DNA of 64,000 nt from positions 1 through 64,000 of the forward strand of contig JAHHIJ010000027.1 of NCBI GenBank assembly GCA_019358985.1, read 5' to 3'. The stretch is from Tolypothrix brevis GSE-NOS-MK-07-07A (GTDB taxonomy: Bacteria; Cyanobacteriota; Cyanobacteriia; Cyanobacteriales; Nostocaceae). The translations under genes were made by a program, and so were the position numbers. Below the pieces are notes generated by a model. That model worked only from the letters and a program-made list of their open reading frames with translations, was not told where the DNA came from and did no database searches. Position 1 is the first letter of the stretch, and every line of letters starts with the position of its first letter. Positions 1-9,272 of this stretch are shown piece by piece.

Positions 1-165
1 CTAGAGACGTTCCACCGCAACCCTAGAGACGTTCCACCGCAACCCTAGAGACGTTCCACCGCAACCCTAGAGACGTTCCACCGCAACCCTAGAGACGTTC
101 CACCGCAACCCTAGAGACGTTCCACCGCAACCCTAGAGACGTTCCACCGGAACGTCTCTACAATA
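1..165. repeat. 22-bp tandem repeat ending in a GACGTTCC palindrome
   Basis: Six full copies of a 22-bp unit (ctagagacgttccaccgcaa plus cc) run from base 1. A seventh copy differs near its end and continues into the complementary half, giving gagacgttccaccggaacgtctc. The unit is therefore the left half of the dispersed palindrome found throughout this window, amplified in tandem. The array begins at the window edge, so its true length is unknown. There are no spacers, so it is not a CRISPR array. Confidence 0.93.
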
Positions 166-183
166 TAATATGTGTGATTTTGC

Positions 184-1008
184 TTATCCCAATTGTTCAA
201 CTTCAGATTCAGACAAACCTGTTAACTGGGCTACCTTTTCTATCGCCATTCCTTGCTGTAATAAATTTACAGCTATCTGCCTGATTTGCGATCGCGCTTG
301 TTCAGCACGTTGATGTTCTTGTTCAGCACGTTGATGTTCTTGTTCAGCACGTTGATGTTCTTGTTCGGCACGTTGATGTTCTAAGTCGGCTATTTCCTCA
401 GCATTTGGCAGTAATTTTCCATCCATTGTTGCCCAGCGTAACCAAGTGGCATCAATACCTTTGTATATTCCTTGCCAGCGCACCAACGCTAAACCTAAGG
501 ATTGACTCACAAGCTGATTTTGGGCATTTGGTGCGATCGCTTCATATACTCCGCGATTGAGAAAAAACCCGGCACAATCATCAGCATTAAAAGGGTCAAA
601 CCAAAAATATTCAGAGACACGTAACAAATTTTGATAAATTAGCTTTTTCTCATTTTTATCTTGGGCAGCGGTGCTGTTAGATAATAATTCAATTACTACA
701 TCAGGTCCCTTTCCCTCTTCCCAGACAACCCAACAAAGACGTTCTTTTTTCGGTACTCCCAATACTACAAAAAAGTCGGGTCCTCGGAAATCTTGGTTCT
801 TGACTTGTGCCAAGCTGTAATAGACAAACATATTGCCCCCAACATAGCCATCATCACGACTTGCTAACCAAATAAATAAAGTATCAATAAGCATGTCCAT
901 TTGGACTTTGTGCCGTTGAGTTTCCATTGGGATACCGTCGTCGCTTTTGAGTTCTGCTTGGGTTGGGGGCAGTGCCACGCTAGGTTCATCTAAGATAATT
1001 TTTGACAT
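184..1008 (-). CDS. Uma2 family (DUF820) putative endonuclease
   Basis: This is a member of the large cyanobacterial Uma2/DUF820 family, which has a PD-(D/E)XK nuclease-like fold; the biological role is unknown. Likely active-site parts are the PD at residues 77-78 and the IEL at 106-108, followed by a helix rich in Lys and Asp. After the core comes a run of perfect HQRAEQE heptads (about residues 210-238) encoded by a 21-bp DNA repeat and predicted to form a charged helix or coiled coil. The last 35 residues look like a small helix-turn-helix (MAIEKVAQLTGLSESEVEQL), common at the end of this family and of transposase-like proteins. It is a single gene, converging with nothing and preceded by the divergent end of the window. 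Family assignment is firm; activity is inferred. Confidence 0.88.
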   Translation of the reverse strand: MSKIILDEPSVALPPTQAELKSDDGIPMETQRHKVQMDMLIDTLFIWLASRDDGYVGGNMFVYYSLAQVKNQDFRGPDFFVVLGVPKKERLCWVVWEEGKGPDVVIELLSNSTAAQDKNEKKLIYQNLLRVSEYFWFDPFNADDCAGFFLNRGVYEAIAPNAQNQLVSQSLGLALVRWQGIYKGIDATWLRWATMDGKLLPNAEEIADLEHQRAEQEHQRAEQEHQRAEQEHQRAEQARSQIRQIAVNLLQQGMAIEKVAQLTGLSESEVEQLG

Positions 1009-1045
1009 GGCTGTTGAGCTTGGCAGGTAAATTTCTGATTTTATA

Positions 1046-1747
1046 TTAACGTCGTTGTACTATTCGCATGTAAGCCGCACCAATCAATAATCCGATGCCA
1101 TGAACCCAATAAGCAAAGCTAGGTTGATTAATGCTGGTGGGAATGTTTAAACTACCGATGCCGTAAAAAAGTTGTTGGGCAAACCACCAAAATAGATAAA
1201 AAAATGCTGGTATTTCAACCGGGATATAGACAATCAATAGGGGTAAAACTGAGTAGATTTTCGCTTTGGGAAATTTTACCAGATATGCGCCTAAAACGGA
1301 TGCGATCGCACCATTCGCCCCAATCAATGATACGCTCAAATTCGGTTCGGCGATAATTTGTATCAAAAGAGTGAATATCCCAGAAGCCAGGTAAAATCCT
1401 AGATAGCGTCTAGCTCCGAAAATGTTTTCTACAGTCTTCCCAAAAACCCACAAAAATAGTAAATTGCCTAATATTTGACTAAAACTGCCGTGCAGAAACA
1501 TACTCAGTAGCAGTGAACTGGAGCGCAATACTACTACTATCCAAGCTGCTGGATTACCATTTAATGCTTGCGTAGCCGCCGCACTAATTTGTGCCGGAAT
1601 CAAGCCCCAATTGTTGATAAAGGAGCCTAATTCCCCAGTCAGTTCTAATTTTAATTCCCATAAGAATAGAACTATGTTAATGCCAATCAACCAGGAATTA
1701 ACAATCGGCTTTCTGCGCGTATAAATGTTATCACTAATAGGAATCAT
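1046..1747 (-). CDS. Rhomboid family membrane protein, catalytic Ser replaced by Asn
   Basis: Rhomboids are intramembrane serine proteases of six or more membrane helices. The N-terminus (MIPISDNIYTRRKPIV) and the FLHGS...LGNLLFLWVFG stretch at residues 85-103 are typical of cyanobacterial members. The L1-loop HG (86-87) and the C-terminal His of the dyad (WVHGIG, His216) are present. The nucleophile motif, normally GxSG, reads GANG at residues 143-146, so the serine position is Asn145. The codon is aat and is unambiguous in the sequence. Known family logic predicts no classical protease activity, so it may be a pseudoprotease that binds clients. At 233 residues the length is normal and the frame is intact, so this is not simply a decayed gene. 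Confidence 0.9.
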   Translation of the reverse strand: MIPISDNIYTRRKPIVNSWLIGINIVLFLWELKLELTGELGSFINNWGLIPAQISAAATQALNGNPAAWIVVVLRSSSLLLSMFLHGSFSQILGNLLFLWVFGKTVENIFGARRYLGFYLASGIFTLLIQIIAEPNLSVSLIGANGAIASVLGAYLVKFPKAKIYSVLPLLIVYIPVEIPAFFYLFWWFAQQLFYGIGSLNIPTSINQPSFAYWVHGIGLLIGAAYMRIVQRR

Positions 1748-1871
1748 CTGATTTTGGATTTAAGATTTTGGATTTAAGATTAATATTTCTCTCCTTGTCT
1801 CCCCTCTCCCCATCCCTTCATCCGGTTTGCCTGTGGCAAGATTGGAATCAGATAGTATCTCGCTCGAACTT

Positions 1872-3977
1872 ATGGCAAAGCAAATGCTGGGAAACACACT
1901 TGTTGGACGATACCAAATTATTAAACATTTGGGAGGTGGTGGATTTGGTGAAACTTTTGTTGCTTGTGATACTCAATTACCAGGTTTACCTCAATGTGTT
2001 GTCAAGAAACTGAAACCTCAGTCAAAAGACCCGGTATCTTTGCAAACAGCTAGACGTTTATTCGATACGGAAGCTCAAGTTCTCTATAAGTTGGGTACTC
2101 ACGATCGCATTCCCCAACTTTTGGCTTACTTTGAGGAAAATGAAGAATTCTATCTCGTTCAAGAATTTATCGAAGGTCATGACCTTAGTCAAGAGTTAAC
2201 ATCAGAAAAAACTCTCAGTCAAGCAGAAGTTATTTCTCTTTTACAAGAAATATTAGAAATATTAGAGTTTGTCCATCAACAAAAGGTCATTCATCGCGAT
2301 GTCAATCCACGAAATATACTCAGACGAAAGCTAGATAATAAGTTAATTTTAATCGACTTTGGAGCAGTTAAACAAATTACTACTCAAGTAATTAATCCGC
2401 AACTGAAAACCAAATCTACAGTTGCTATCGGAACTCCCGGATATATGCCTGGTGAACAAGCTCAAGGTAGTCCAAAATATAGTAGTGATATTTATGCTGT
2501 GGGGATAATTGCTATTCAAGCACTCACAGGTTTATCACCTGACCAAATTGAAAAAGATGTAGAAACAAATGAAATTATCTGGCAAAATCATATTTCGGCA
2601 ATGCCAGATTTAGCAAATTTTATTGATAAAATGGTGCGTTATGATTTTCGACAACGGTATGCTTCGGCAACTTTAGCATTACAAACACTCAAAGATTTAG
2701 ATAAGCCACAATCTAAAACAGTTACATTAAGTTTCTCTCCGATTAAAAATCAAATCAACAAAGTAAAGCAAAAACAAAAAAATATATTATTTAAATCTTT
2801 AATCGGGTTAAGTTTAATTGGGATAAGTATTGCAGGTTCTCTAGCGATTGTTCATAAAATTAACTCTAGAAATGCCATCGAGTTGTATAATCAAGCAAAT
2901 ACGCTTTATGATTTACAGCGCTATCAAGATGCTTTATCTGTCTATGAAAAAGCAGTTGATATTAAACCAAAATATGCTCAAGGATGGAATGGGCAAGGAA
3001 AAGCGCTGTATGAATTAAAGCAATATAAAGAAGCTTTGGCAGCATACGATAAGGCAATTCAAATTAAACCTGATTATTTAGAAGCTTGGAGTGGACGAGG
3101 TTTTGTTTTGGATAAGTTGCAGCGTTATACTGAAGCGATCGCTTCTTTTGATAAAGCTTTACAATTAGAAAACAATCACTCAGATCTTTGGAATGCTAAA
3201 GGTGAAGCTTTAAGTAATTTAAGACAATATGACAATGCTATTAAAGCTTATGATAAAGCAATTGAATTCAAATCAGATTATTATGAAGCTTGGTATCATA
3301 AAGGATTTGCCTTGCAGAATTTAAAACGATATGAAGAGGCAATTACTGCATTCGACAAAGCTGTAGAATTAAAACCAGATTATTGGCTAGCTTGGTATAA
3401 TCGCGGCAATGCGTTAGTTAATTTACAACGCTATCAAGACGCATTTACAGCTTACGATAAAGCTGTGCAATCTAAAGATAATTATTACCAAGCTTGGTTG
3501 TCGAGAGGTAATATGCTGACTAACTTGCAACGGTATCCAGAAGCAATTGAATCTTTCAATCAAGTGATTAAATACAATCGCAACAGCTATCAAGCATGGC
3601 TTAATCGCGGTTGGGCAATGCATAAAATGCAACGTTATAATGATGCTGTTATATCTTATAATAAAGCGATAGAAATTAAACGCAACGATTATCAAGCTTG
3701 GTACAATCTGGGAAATTCGCTATTTAATTTAAAGAAATACCAAGAAGCGATCGCATCTTATAATAAAGCAATTCGTTACAAAGCAGATTCTTATGAAACT
3801 TGGTATAGTCGAGGCAATGCATTATATAGTTTGAAACGATATCAAGAAGCGATCGCTTCATATGAACAAGCGATAAAATTTAAGGCAGATTATAAGGAAG
3901 CTATTGATGCTCGTAATGTAACTCAAGGTTTGTTGGAAGCGGAAAAATCTAAACTTCCCCTTATTCCTAATTTTTAA
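1872..3977 (+). CDS. Serine/threonine protein kinase with C-terminal TPR repeats
   Basis: The N-terminal kinase domain (about residues 8-280) shows a glycine-rich loop (LGGGGFGETF), the VKK lysine, catalytic loop HRDVNPRN, DFG and GTPGYMPGEQ. One membrane helix follows near residues 305-328 (SLIGLSLIGISIAGSLAIV). The rest is ten consecutive 34-residue TPR units of the form AWYNRGNALxxLxRYxEAIxxYDKAI. The TPR part probably lies across the membrane and binds a protein ligand. The frame is open from a TTG at 1827; ATG 1872 or ATG 1884 fits family starts (MLGNTLVGRYQII) better, and I chose the first ATG. This is a common kinase architecture in filamentous cyanobacteria; the substrate is unknown. 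Confidence 0.93.
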   Translation: MAKQMLGNTLVGRYQIIKHLGGGGFGETFVACDTQLPGLPQCVVKKLKPQSKDPVSLQTARRLFDTEAQVLYKLGTHDRIPQLLAYFEENEEFYLVQEFIEGHDLSQELTSEKTLSQAEVISLLQEILEILEFVHQQKVIHRDVNPRNILRRKLDNKLILIDFGAVKQITTQVINPQLKTKSTVAIGTPGYMPGEQAQGSPKYSSDIYAVGIIAIQALTGLSPDQIEKDVETNEIIWQNHISAMPDLANFIDKMVRYDFRQRYASATLALQTLKDLDKPQSKTVTLSFSPIKNQINKVKQKQKNILFKSLIGLSLIGISIAGSLAIVHKINSRNAIELYNQANTLYDLQRYQDALSVYEKAVDIKPKYAQGWNGQGKALYELKQYKEALAAYDKAIQIKPDYLEAWSGRGFVLDKLQRYTEAIASFDKALQLENNHSDLWNAKGEALSNLRQYDNAIKAYDKAIEFKSDYYEAWYHKGFALQNLKRYEEAITAFDKAVELKPDYWLAWYNRGNALVNLQRYQDAFTAYDKAVQSKDNYYQAWLSRGNMLTNLQRYPEAIESFNQVIKYNRNSYQAWLNRGWAMHKMQRYNDAVISYNKAIEIKRNDYQAWYNLGNSLFNLKKYQEAIASYNKAIRYKADSYETWYSRGNALYSLKRYQEAIASYEQAIKFKADYKEAIDARNVTQGLLEAEKSKLPLIPNF

Positions 3978-4008
3978 TCATAAATATAGGTTATCCATAA
4001 CCTTTATA

Positions 4009-4087
4009 AGACGTAGCAGTGCTACGTCTCTACATTCGTAGTAGGCACGAAGCGTGCCTAAAATAAGCGAAGACAGCGCTTACTACG
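4009..4087. repeat. GACGTAGC palindrome followed by a cloverleaf-like repeat
   Basis: Bases 4009-4029 are the perfect palindrome agacgtagca/gtgctacgtct. Directly after it, 4037-4087 can fold as a three-way junction. The closing stem is cgtagta/tactacg, one inner hairpin is ggcacg-aag-cgtgcc, and the other is taagcg/cgctta. It fills the gap between two convergent genes and might also act as a transcription stop. Related folds occur at 8139-8160 and 24456-24495. Confidence 0.6.
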
Positions 4088-4116
4088 TGTTTATGTTTTT
4101 CATGTGACAGTTGCGC

Positions 4117-5892
4117 TCATTCCTGATCCTTTTTGAATTTCTTCGTGGAGATTTTCCCGCTCTCCCCCTCCCCCACTCCTCTTCGATGGTTAGCAGCTTG
4201 TAATAAGAGAGATTCGGCAAAAGCGATCGCTTCATTTGCTGATTTCCCACCGGCTAGCTGTGCGAGTTCATCGCGACGGGTGGTATTATTATCTAGGCTG
4301 GTAACGCGGACAACTGTACGCACTTCGTTATTATCATTATTATTGATAGTTTGCTTATCTACGCGGAAATGACAATCTGCCATTGCTGCTACTAAAGGTT
4401 GGTGGGTAACACACAATACTTGTTGATGTTGACTGAGTTGATGTAATTTTTCGCCGATCGCTTGTGCTACTCTACCAGAAACACCAACATCAATTTCATC
4501 AAATACCATTGTTCCTGCACTATCAGCTAAAGAAAAACAAGATTTCAGCGCTAATAAAAAACGACTCATTTCTCCACCAGAAGCGATTTGTGTTAAAGGT
4601 TGCAGCGGTTCTCCCGGATTCGGACTAAACATAAAAGTAATTTTGTCCGCTCCGACTGCCGTGGGAGTAGTCAACACAATCTCAACTTTAAATTTGACCT
4701 TTTCCATCGCTAAAGGTTTGAGTTCATTTAACAATCGTGATTCTAAAGCTGCCGCTGCTGTGCGACGTAAATTAGTTAATTGCCCAGAAACTTGAGTCAG
4801 CTTTTCTAAACAAACTTTTTCTTGGTGTTCCAAACTTTCAATAGATTGTTCGCTGTCGTTCAGTTCAGCTAATTCTGATTGGATGCGCTGATAGTAAGCG
4901 ATCGCTTCAGTCAATGTCGGTCCATATTTGCGGCAAATTTGCTTCAACTCGCGAATTCGCTCTTCCACTTCTTCCAATCGTTGCGGATCTGCTTCCAAAG
5001 CTTCACCATAAGCGTTAATTTGTCGCGCTACTTCTACCACCGCTGTTTGAGCATCTCTCACCAAATCTAACAGCGATTGTAACTGCGAATCATATTCTAC
5101 CATATCATTTAATACCACTTCGCTATCTGCGAGTAAGTCGCCGACAGTTAAAGCTTCGTTATCGTTTTGGTACAACGCTTGATAAACTTTGTAGCTCATT
5201 TGTTGCAGTTCAACTACATGATTCAAGCGCTGATGTTCTTGTTCTAATTGTTCTAATTCATCAGGTTCACAAAGATTTGCGGTTCCCAATTCTTGAACTT
5301 GATAAGTTAGTAAATCGAATTGTTGTAAACGTTCTCGTTCGGAAGTGCGGCGTTTTTCTAATGCTAAATGCGCGATTTGGTAAGCTGTAAAAGCGGTTGT
5401 CACAACTTGACGCTGTTGCATCAACTTTTCCCCACCGTAAAGATCCAACCAGTCACGCACTTGAGCAGATTGTCCTACTTGTACAGTTTGACCTTGAGCG
5501 GTAATTTCCACCAAGCGATCGCGTAAACCGGTCATTAATTGTCGATTTACCAAAACTCCATTCACACGCGATCGACTGCGGATATTTCCTGATGTCGCGG
5601 TGATTTCTCGGCTAATAACTACAGAGTTATCATCTATTGAATCAATTTCTTGTTCGCTCAACCAAGCTGTGAAGGCAGAATTAGAGGCAAAAGTAGCTTC
5701 TACCATCGCTCGACTTGTACCAGTGCGAATTAGCCTACTAGAGACTTTACCACCTAAAGCTGCATCAATTGCATCCAGGATAATCGACTTTCCTGCGCCA
5801 GTTTCACCTGTTAACACATTTAATCCAGCGCCGAATTCTAATTCTAATTGGTCAACTAGGGCAAAATTTTCTATTCTCAGATAGAGTAGCAT
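4117..5892 (-). CDS. recN: DNA repair protein RecN
   Basis: RecN is an SMC-like ATPase that acts at double-strand breaks. The Walker A motif GETGAGKS is at residues 29-36. Two long coiled-coil arms occupy about residues 150-390. The ABC signature SGGEMSRFLLAL and Walker B MVFDEIDVGVSG follow, and then the H-loop region (CVTHQPLVAA). At about 591 residues it is slightly longer than usual. The excess is a low-complexity tail (after about residue 565) encoded by a C/T-rich simple sequence (ctccccctcccccactcc on the plus strand), so the original stop was probably earlier. It is a single gene, convergent with the kinase gene. Confidence 0.95.
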   Translation of the reverse strand: MLLYLRIENFALVDQLELEFGAGLNVLTGETGAGKSIILDAIDAALGGKVSSRLIRTGTSRAMVEATFASNSAFTAWLSEQEIDSIDDNSVVISREITATSGNIRSRSRVNGVLVNRQLMTGLRDRLVEITAQGQTVQVGQSAQVRDWLDLYGGEKLMQQRQVVTTAFTAYQIAHLALEKRRTSERERLQQFDLLTYQVQELGTANLCEPDELEQLEQEHQRLNHVVELQQMSYKVYQALYQNDNEALTVGDLLADSEVVLNDMVEYDSQLQSLLDLVRDAQTAVVEVARQINAYGEALEADPQRLEEVEERIRELKQICRKYGPTLTEAIAYYQRIQSELAELNDSEQSIESLEHQEKVCLEKLTQVSGQLTNLRRTAAAALESRLLNELKPLAMEKVKFKVEIVLTTPTAVGADKITFMFSPNPGEPLQPLTQIASGGEMSRFLLALKSCFSLADSAGTMVFDEIDVGVSGRVAQAIGEKLHQLSQHQQVLCVTHQPLVAAMADCHFRVDKQTINNNDNNEVRTVVRVTSLDNNTTRRDELAQLAGGKSANEAIAFAESLLLQAANHRRGVGEGESGKISTKKFKKDQE

Positions 5893-6152
5893 GAAACCAA
5901 TTTCTCCGTTAAGGCAGACGCCGGATTTTCTAAATTAAGGGAAACTTGTATCAAGAGGGGGAAAGGGGAAAGGGTAAGAAAAATATAATACATCTATTTA
6001 AATAACTCTTTATTTCCATACCTTTCCCCTTTCCCCCCTCTTCAAACCCCACCTACTTAGTTTAATTTGACTTTGATGTGAATTTACAAGACTCACCTGT
6101 AATAAATTGTTACAATACTTAACGTGGATGTATCGACGCACTGGCTAACTTC
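5893..6152. other. Divergent intergenic region with a polypurine/polypyrimidine inverted repeat
   Basis: This 260-bp gap separates recN from the ABC1 kinase gene, which point away from each other, so it must hold both promoters. The gaaaggggaaaggg block near 5958 is matched in inverted orientation by cctttcccctttcccc near 6020. Such G/A-rich blocks recur in this kind of genome. No clear regulator site was recognised. Confidence 0.5.
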
Positions 6153-8135
6153 ATGAATGCTAAGACAATTTCCCCAACTGACCGACCGATTGATGTTGAA
6201 GTGGTTTCTATTGATGGAGCGCTAGTTCCTGTGGTGACACCAAGCGTACCTCACATAGCGATCGCACCAGAACAAAAAGCCGAATTGCGTTACGACCCCA
6301 TCGCCCTCGCAGCGTATTATAAAAAACGACCCCTGCAAGTTTTGCAGCGTATTTTCAAGGTTTTAGCACCGAGTTTATCCTTTGCTTTTGGCTTGTGGTT
6401 CGACAGCAAACGGGGAGTTGTCGTCAAAAATGACCAGCGTCGTGCGAGTCAGTTACGAGAATTGCTCACAGGATTAGGACCCGCTTACATTAAAATTGGG
6501 CAAGCTTTATCTACCAGACCAGATTTAGTTCCCCCTGTATACTTAGAAGAATTAACTCGGCTACAAGACCAGTTACCGGCTTTTCCCAATGAAATTGCCT
6601 ATCAATTCATTGAAGAGGAATTAGGAGCGCTTCCAGAAGATATTTACTCAGAACTTTCCCCCGAACCAATTGCCGCAGCTTCTTTGGGACAAGTTTACAA
6701 AGGTAAGTTGAAAAGTACAGGTGAGGAAGTCGCTGTTAAAGTCCAACGTCCCGACTTACGCGAAGGTATAACAATTGACTTGTATATTTTACGTCGTCTT
6801 GCGGGGAGGGCGCAGAGAATCTTTAAAAGGGTGCGAAGTGATCTTGTAGGGATTCTAGATGAATTAGGCGATCGCATTTTTGAAGAGATGGACTACATCC
6901 ACGAAGGACAAAATGCGGAGCGATTTTTTCAGTTATACGGTCAAATGAAAGACGTTTATGTACCGAATATTTACTGGGAATATACAAACCGTCGCGTTTT
7001 GACGATGGAGTGGATTAACGGCACGAAATTAACTAATACAGCCGAAATTAGCGCCCAAGGCATCGATGCGCGTTATCTAATTGAAGTTGGTGTGCAGTGT
7101 TCTTTGCGACAATTATTAGAGCATGGATTTTTTCACGCTGACCCCCACCCAGGTAACTTGTTAGCCACACCCGATGGTAAACTAGCTTATCTTGACTTTG
7201 GGATGATGAGCGAAATTCAACCGCTCCAAAGATATGGTTTAATTGAAGCGATCGTTCACGTTGTCAACCGCGATTTTGAAGGTTTAGCCAAAGATTACGT
7301 CAAGTTAGATTTCTTATCACCAGAAACCGACTTAAACCCTATTATTCCCGCTTTTGCTAGAGTATTTGCCAATGCTGAAGGTGCTAGCGTTGCTGACCTC
7401 AACATCAAAAGCATCACCGATGAATTATCAGCTTTGATGTATGAGTTTCCCTTCCGCGTTCCACCTTATTACGCTTTAATTATCCGTTCATTGGTAACAT
7501 TAGAAGGCATTGCAATTTTTATTGACCCGAACTTCAAAGTTCTCAGCGAAGCTTATCCTTACGTTTCCAAACGCTTGTTAACCGACCCAGCACCGCAATT
7601 AAGAGCATCTTTGCAAGATTTGCTGTTTAAAGAAGGCACATTCCGCTGGAACCGTTTAGAAAATCTGTTGAAAAATGCCCGTAACAATCAAGATTATGAC
7701 TTGAATGTGGTTTTGAATCAAGCATTGGAGTTTCTATCTTCCGATAGAGGCGCTTTTATTCGCAATCGGGTAGTGGATGAAGCTGTGAAAGGAGTCGATG
7801 CTTTAAGTAAAAACGCTTTGCATAATTTCACATATTTGCTGCGAGAAAGAGTAGGTTTAACAGCAATTAACGAAACTCCCTCAGCATCAGCTGAACAGCA
7901 ACAAACCTTAGAGCATATCAAACGTATTTTTAATATTCTCCAAGAAACCCGTGGCTTTGATGCAAAACAGCTTATTCCCCAACTTTCACAATTAATAGTA
8001 AATCCAGGTGTACAGCGTTTGGGTCAGCAAGTTACCAGTCTCTTAGTCCAAAAAGCCATAGCCAGACTTATTCGGGAATTTTTAGCCCCTGAACAAGTTG
8101 CTGTGAATCCCACTCAACCAAAATTACCTGCTTAA
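6153..8135 (+). CDS. ABC1/AarF/UbiB family atypical kinase
   Basis: This is a protein kinase-like protein of the ABC1 (ADCK/UbiB) family, which in cyanobacteria and plastids is linked to prenylquinone and lipid metabolism. Diagnostic motifs are the KxGQ segment (YIKIGQALSTRPDLVP), the Ala-rich loop in place of a glycine loop (AAASLGQVYKG), VAVKVQRP, HADPHPGNLL and the YLDFGMM metal-binding triplet. A C-terminal helical part of some 200 residues follows the kinase core, as in other cyanobacterial members of about 660 residues. ATG 6153 is the only convincing start. The function of the individual paralogue cannot be told from sequence alone. Confidence 0.93.
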   Translation: MNAKTISPTDRPIDVEVVSIDGALVPVVTPSVPHIAIAPEQKAELRYDPIALAAYYKKRPLQVLQRIFKVLAPSLSFAFGLWFDSKRGVVVKNDQRRASQLRELLTGLGPAYIKIGQALSTRPDLVPPVYLEELTRLQDQLPAFPNEIAYQFIEEELGALPEDIYSELSPEPIAAASLGQVYKGKLKSTGEEVAVKVQRPDLREGITIDLYILRRLAGRAQRIFKRVRSDLVGILDELGDRIFEEMDYIHEGQNAERFFQLYGQMKDVYVPNIYWEYTNRRVLTMEWINGTKLTNTAEISAQGIDARYLIEVGVQCSLRQLLEHGFFHADPHPGNLLATPDGKLAYLDFGMMSEIQPLQRYGLIEAIVHVVNRDFEGLAKDYVKLDFLSPETDLNPIIPAFARVFANAEGASVADLNIKSITDELSALMYEFPFRVPPYYALIIRSLVTLEGIAIFIDPNFKVLSEAYPYVSKRLLTDPAPQLRASLQDLLFKEGTFRWNRLENLLKNARNNQDYDLNVVLNQALEFLSSDRGAFIRNRVVDEAVKGVDALSKNALHNFTYLLRERVGLTAINETPSASAEQQQTLEHIKRIFNILQETRGFDAKQLIPQLSQLIVNPGVQRLGQQVTSLLVQKAIARLIREFLAPEQVAVNPTQPKLPA

Positions 8136-8165
8136 TCTGTAGTCAGCGCTTCAGCGCTGTTCATC

Positions 8166-8273
8166 CACAGCAGATTGCGTTGTGATTAAATACACGTAGA
8201 GACGTTCCGGTGGAACGTCTCAGAGCGGGTTTTGGGTTTTACGCAGTACCTCATTTAACTGAAGTTTGCTGTA
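8166..8273. mobile_element. MITE-like element, family A copy 1
   Basis: The left end is cacagcagattgcg and the right end gaagtttgctgta, imperfect terminal inverted repeats of the ACAGCAGATT type. In the middle is the palindrome gagacgttccggtggaacgtctc. The internal string gggttttgggtttta, then tacctcatttaactgaa, matches the other family A copies. It contains no ORF. The element lies just after the cagcgcttcagcgctg hairpin that ends the ABC1 kinase transcript region. Confidence 0.7.
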
Positions 8274-8383
8274 ACTACATTCACCTTAAAAATAGACCCT
8301 CAGGCTAGAAGCCTGGGGCTATACAAACAAGGAACACCTGCGTGGGCTTAAGATCAAAAAAATATACTTTTGCAAGAAGTGTA

Positions 8384-8923
8384 ATGGATGATAACACACG
8401 CTTACAGATGATTTTAGCTGATTCGCCTGTTGGTATTGTACTGAGTGCGATCGCTCAAACCAATCTTCCCAATTGGTGGTTAGCAGGTGGTGCGGTGCGA
8501 AATACTGTTTGGCGTTATATTTTCGGCGAAGAATGTAAGTTAGTTATTAACGACTTTGATATTGCCTTCTTTGATGAACTAGGAAATCGTTCTCAAGAAT
8601 TAGCAGCAAAAGCAGCTTTGACAAATCAATTTCCTGAGTACAAATTTGATGTGAAAAATCAAGCTAGTTTCGCTCGTTGGCGTAATGGTCGTCAAACCTT
8701 TAACAGCACAGAAAATGGCATTACGAATTGGCTCCACACCGCCACTGCTGTAGGCGTGAAGCTAGATGCAGAGGAAAAATGGCAATTTTTCACCCCCTAC
8801 GGTTTAGATGACCTATTTGCCGGTATTATTCGCCCGACACCAACGCATATTGATAATCCAGATGCTGAACAAAAAGCATCCGGGTTTCTGCAAAAGTGTC
8901 CTTGCTTGCGTTTGGCTATTTAA
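8384..8923 (+). CDS. Nucleotidyltransferase family protein (DUF925-like)
   Basis: The protein matches the bacterial nucleotidyltransferase-like family of about 180-190 residues. The visible motifs are WWLAGGAVRNTVW, the glycine-rich nucleotide-binding start, and INDFDIAFFD, the DxD-type metal site. The frame is open from a GTG at 8342, but ATG 8384 (MDDNTRLQ) gives the usual family N-terminus. The extreme C-terminus (FLQKCPCLRLAI) looks like the family's usual end. No substrate is known for the family, and there is no operon partner. Confidence 0.8.
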   Translation: MDDNTRLQMILADSPVGIVLSAIAQTNLPNWWLAGGAVRNTVWRYIFGEECKLVINDFDIAFFDELGNRSQELAAKAALTNQFPEYKFDVKNQASFARWRNGRQTFNSTENGITNWLHTATAVGVKLDAEEKWQFFTPYGLDDLFAGIIRPTPTHIDNPDAEQKASGFLQKCPCLRLAI

Positions 8924-9004
8924 AAGTTAAGCGATCGCACTGTTGTAAATATGAAGTGCGTTTTACAAGGTTGCTGTTGGCATCGCTTTGAGATTTGGTG
9001 AGAA

Positions 9005-9262
9005 AATAAGGACTAAAGATTCATTAATGGAGCTAAAAGACTCATTAATGGAGTTCAAAGCCTCATTAATGGAGCTAAAAGACTCATTAATGGAGCTAAA
9101 AGACTCATTAATGGAGTTCAAAGACTCATTAACGGAGTTCAAAGACTCATTAATGGAGTTCAAAGACTCATTAATGGAGTTCAAAGACTCATTAATGGAG
9201 TTCAAAGACTCATTAATGGAGTTCAAAGACTCATTAATGGAGTTCAAAGACTCATTAATGAG
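9005..9262. repeat. 21-bp minisatellite, about twelve copies
   Basis: About twelve near-perfect 21-bp units (core gactcattaatggagtt) stand in tandem, with small variants gagcta and gagttc at the unit ends. Because the unit is 7 codons, the stretch is open on both strands: plus 8988-9332 reads KDSLMEF heptads and minus 9271-8963 reads INESLNS heptads. Neither has a recognisable domain outside the repeat. I list it as a repeat, not as a gene, though a small coiled-coil product cannot be ruled out. Confidence 0.9.
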
Positions 9263-9272
9263 GTTTCTCAAA

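Noticed and set aside
1-165. CRISPR array
   Set aside because: The 22-bp units are contiguous with no spacers, and the unit matches a dispersed palindrome.
1768-2013. Small plus-strand ORF overlapping the kinase start
   Set aside because: It is a shifted frame of the kinase gene, with no domain or ribosome-binding site.
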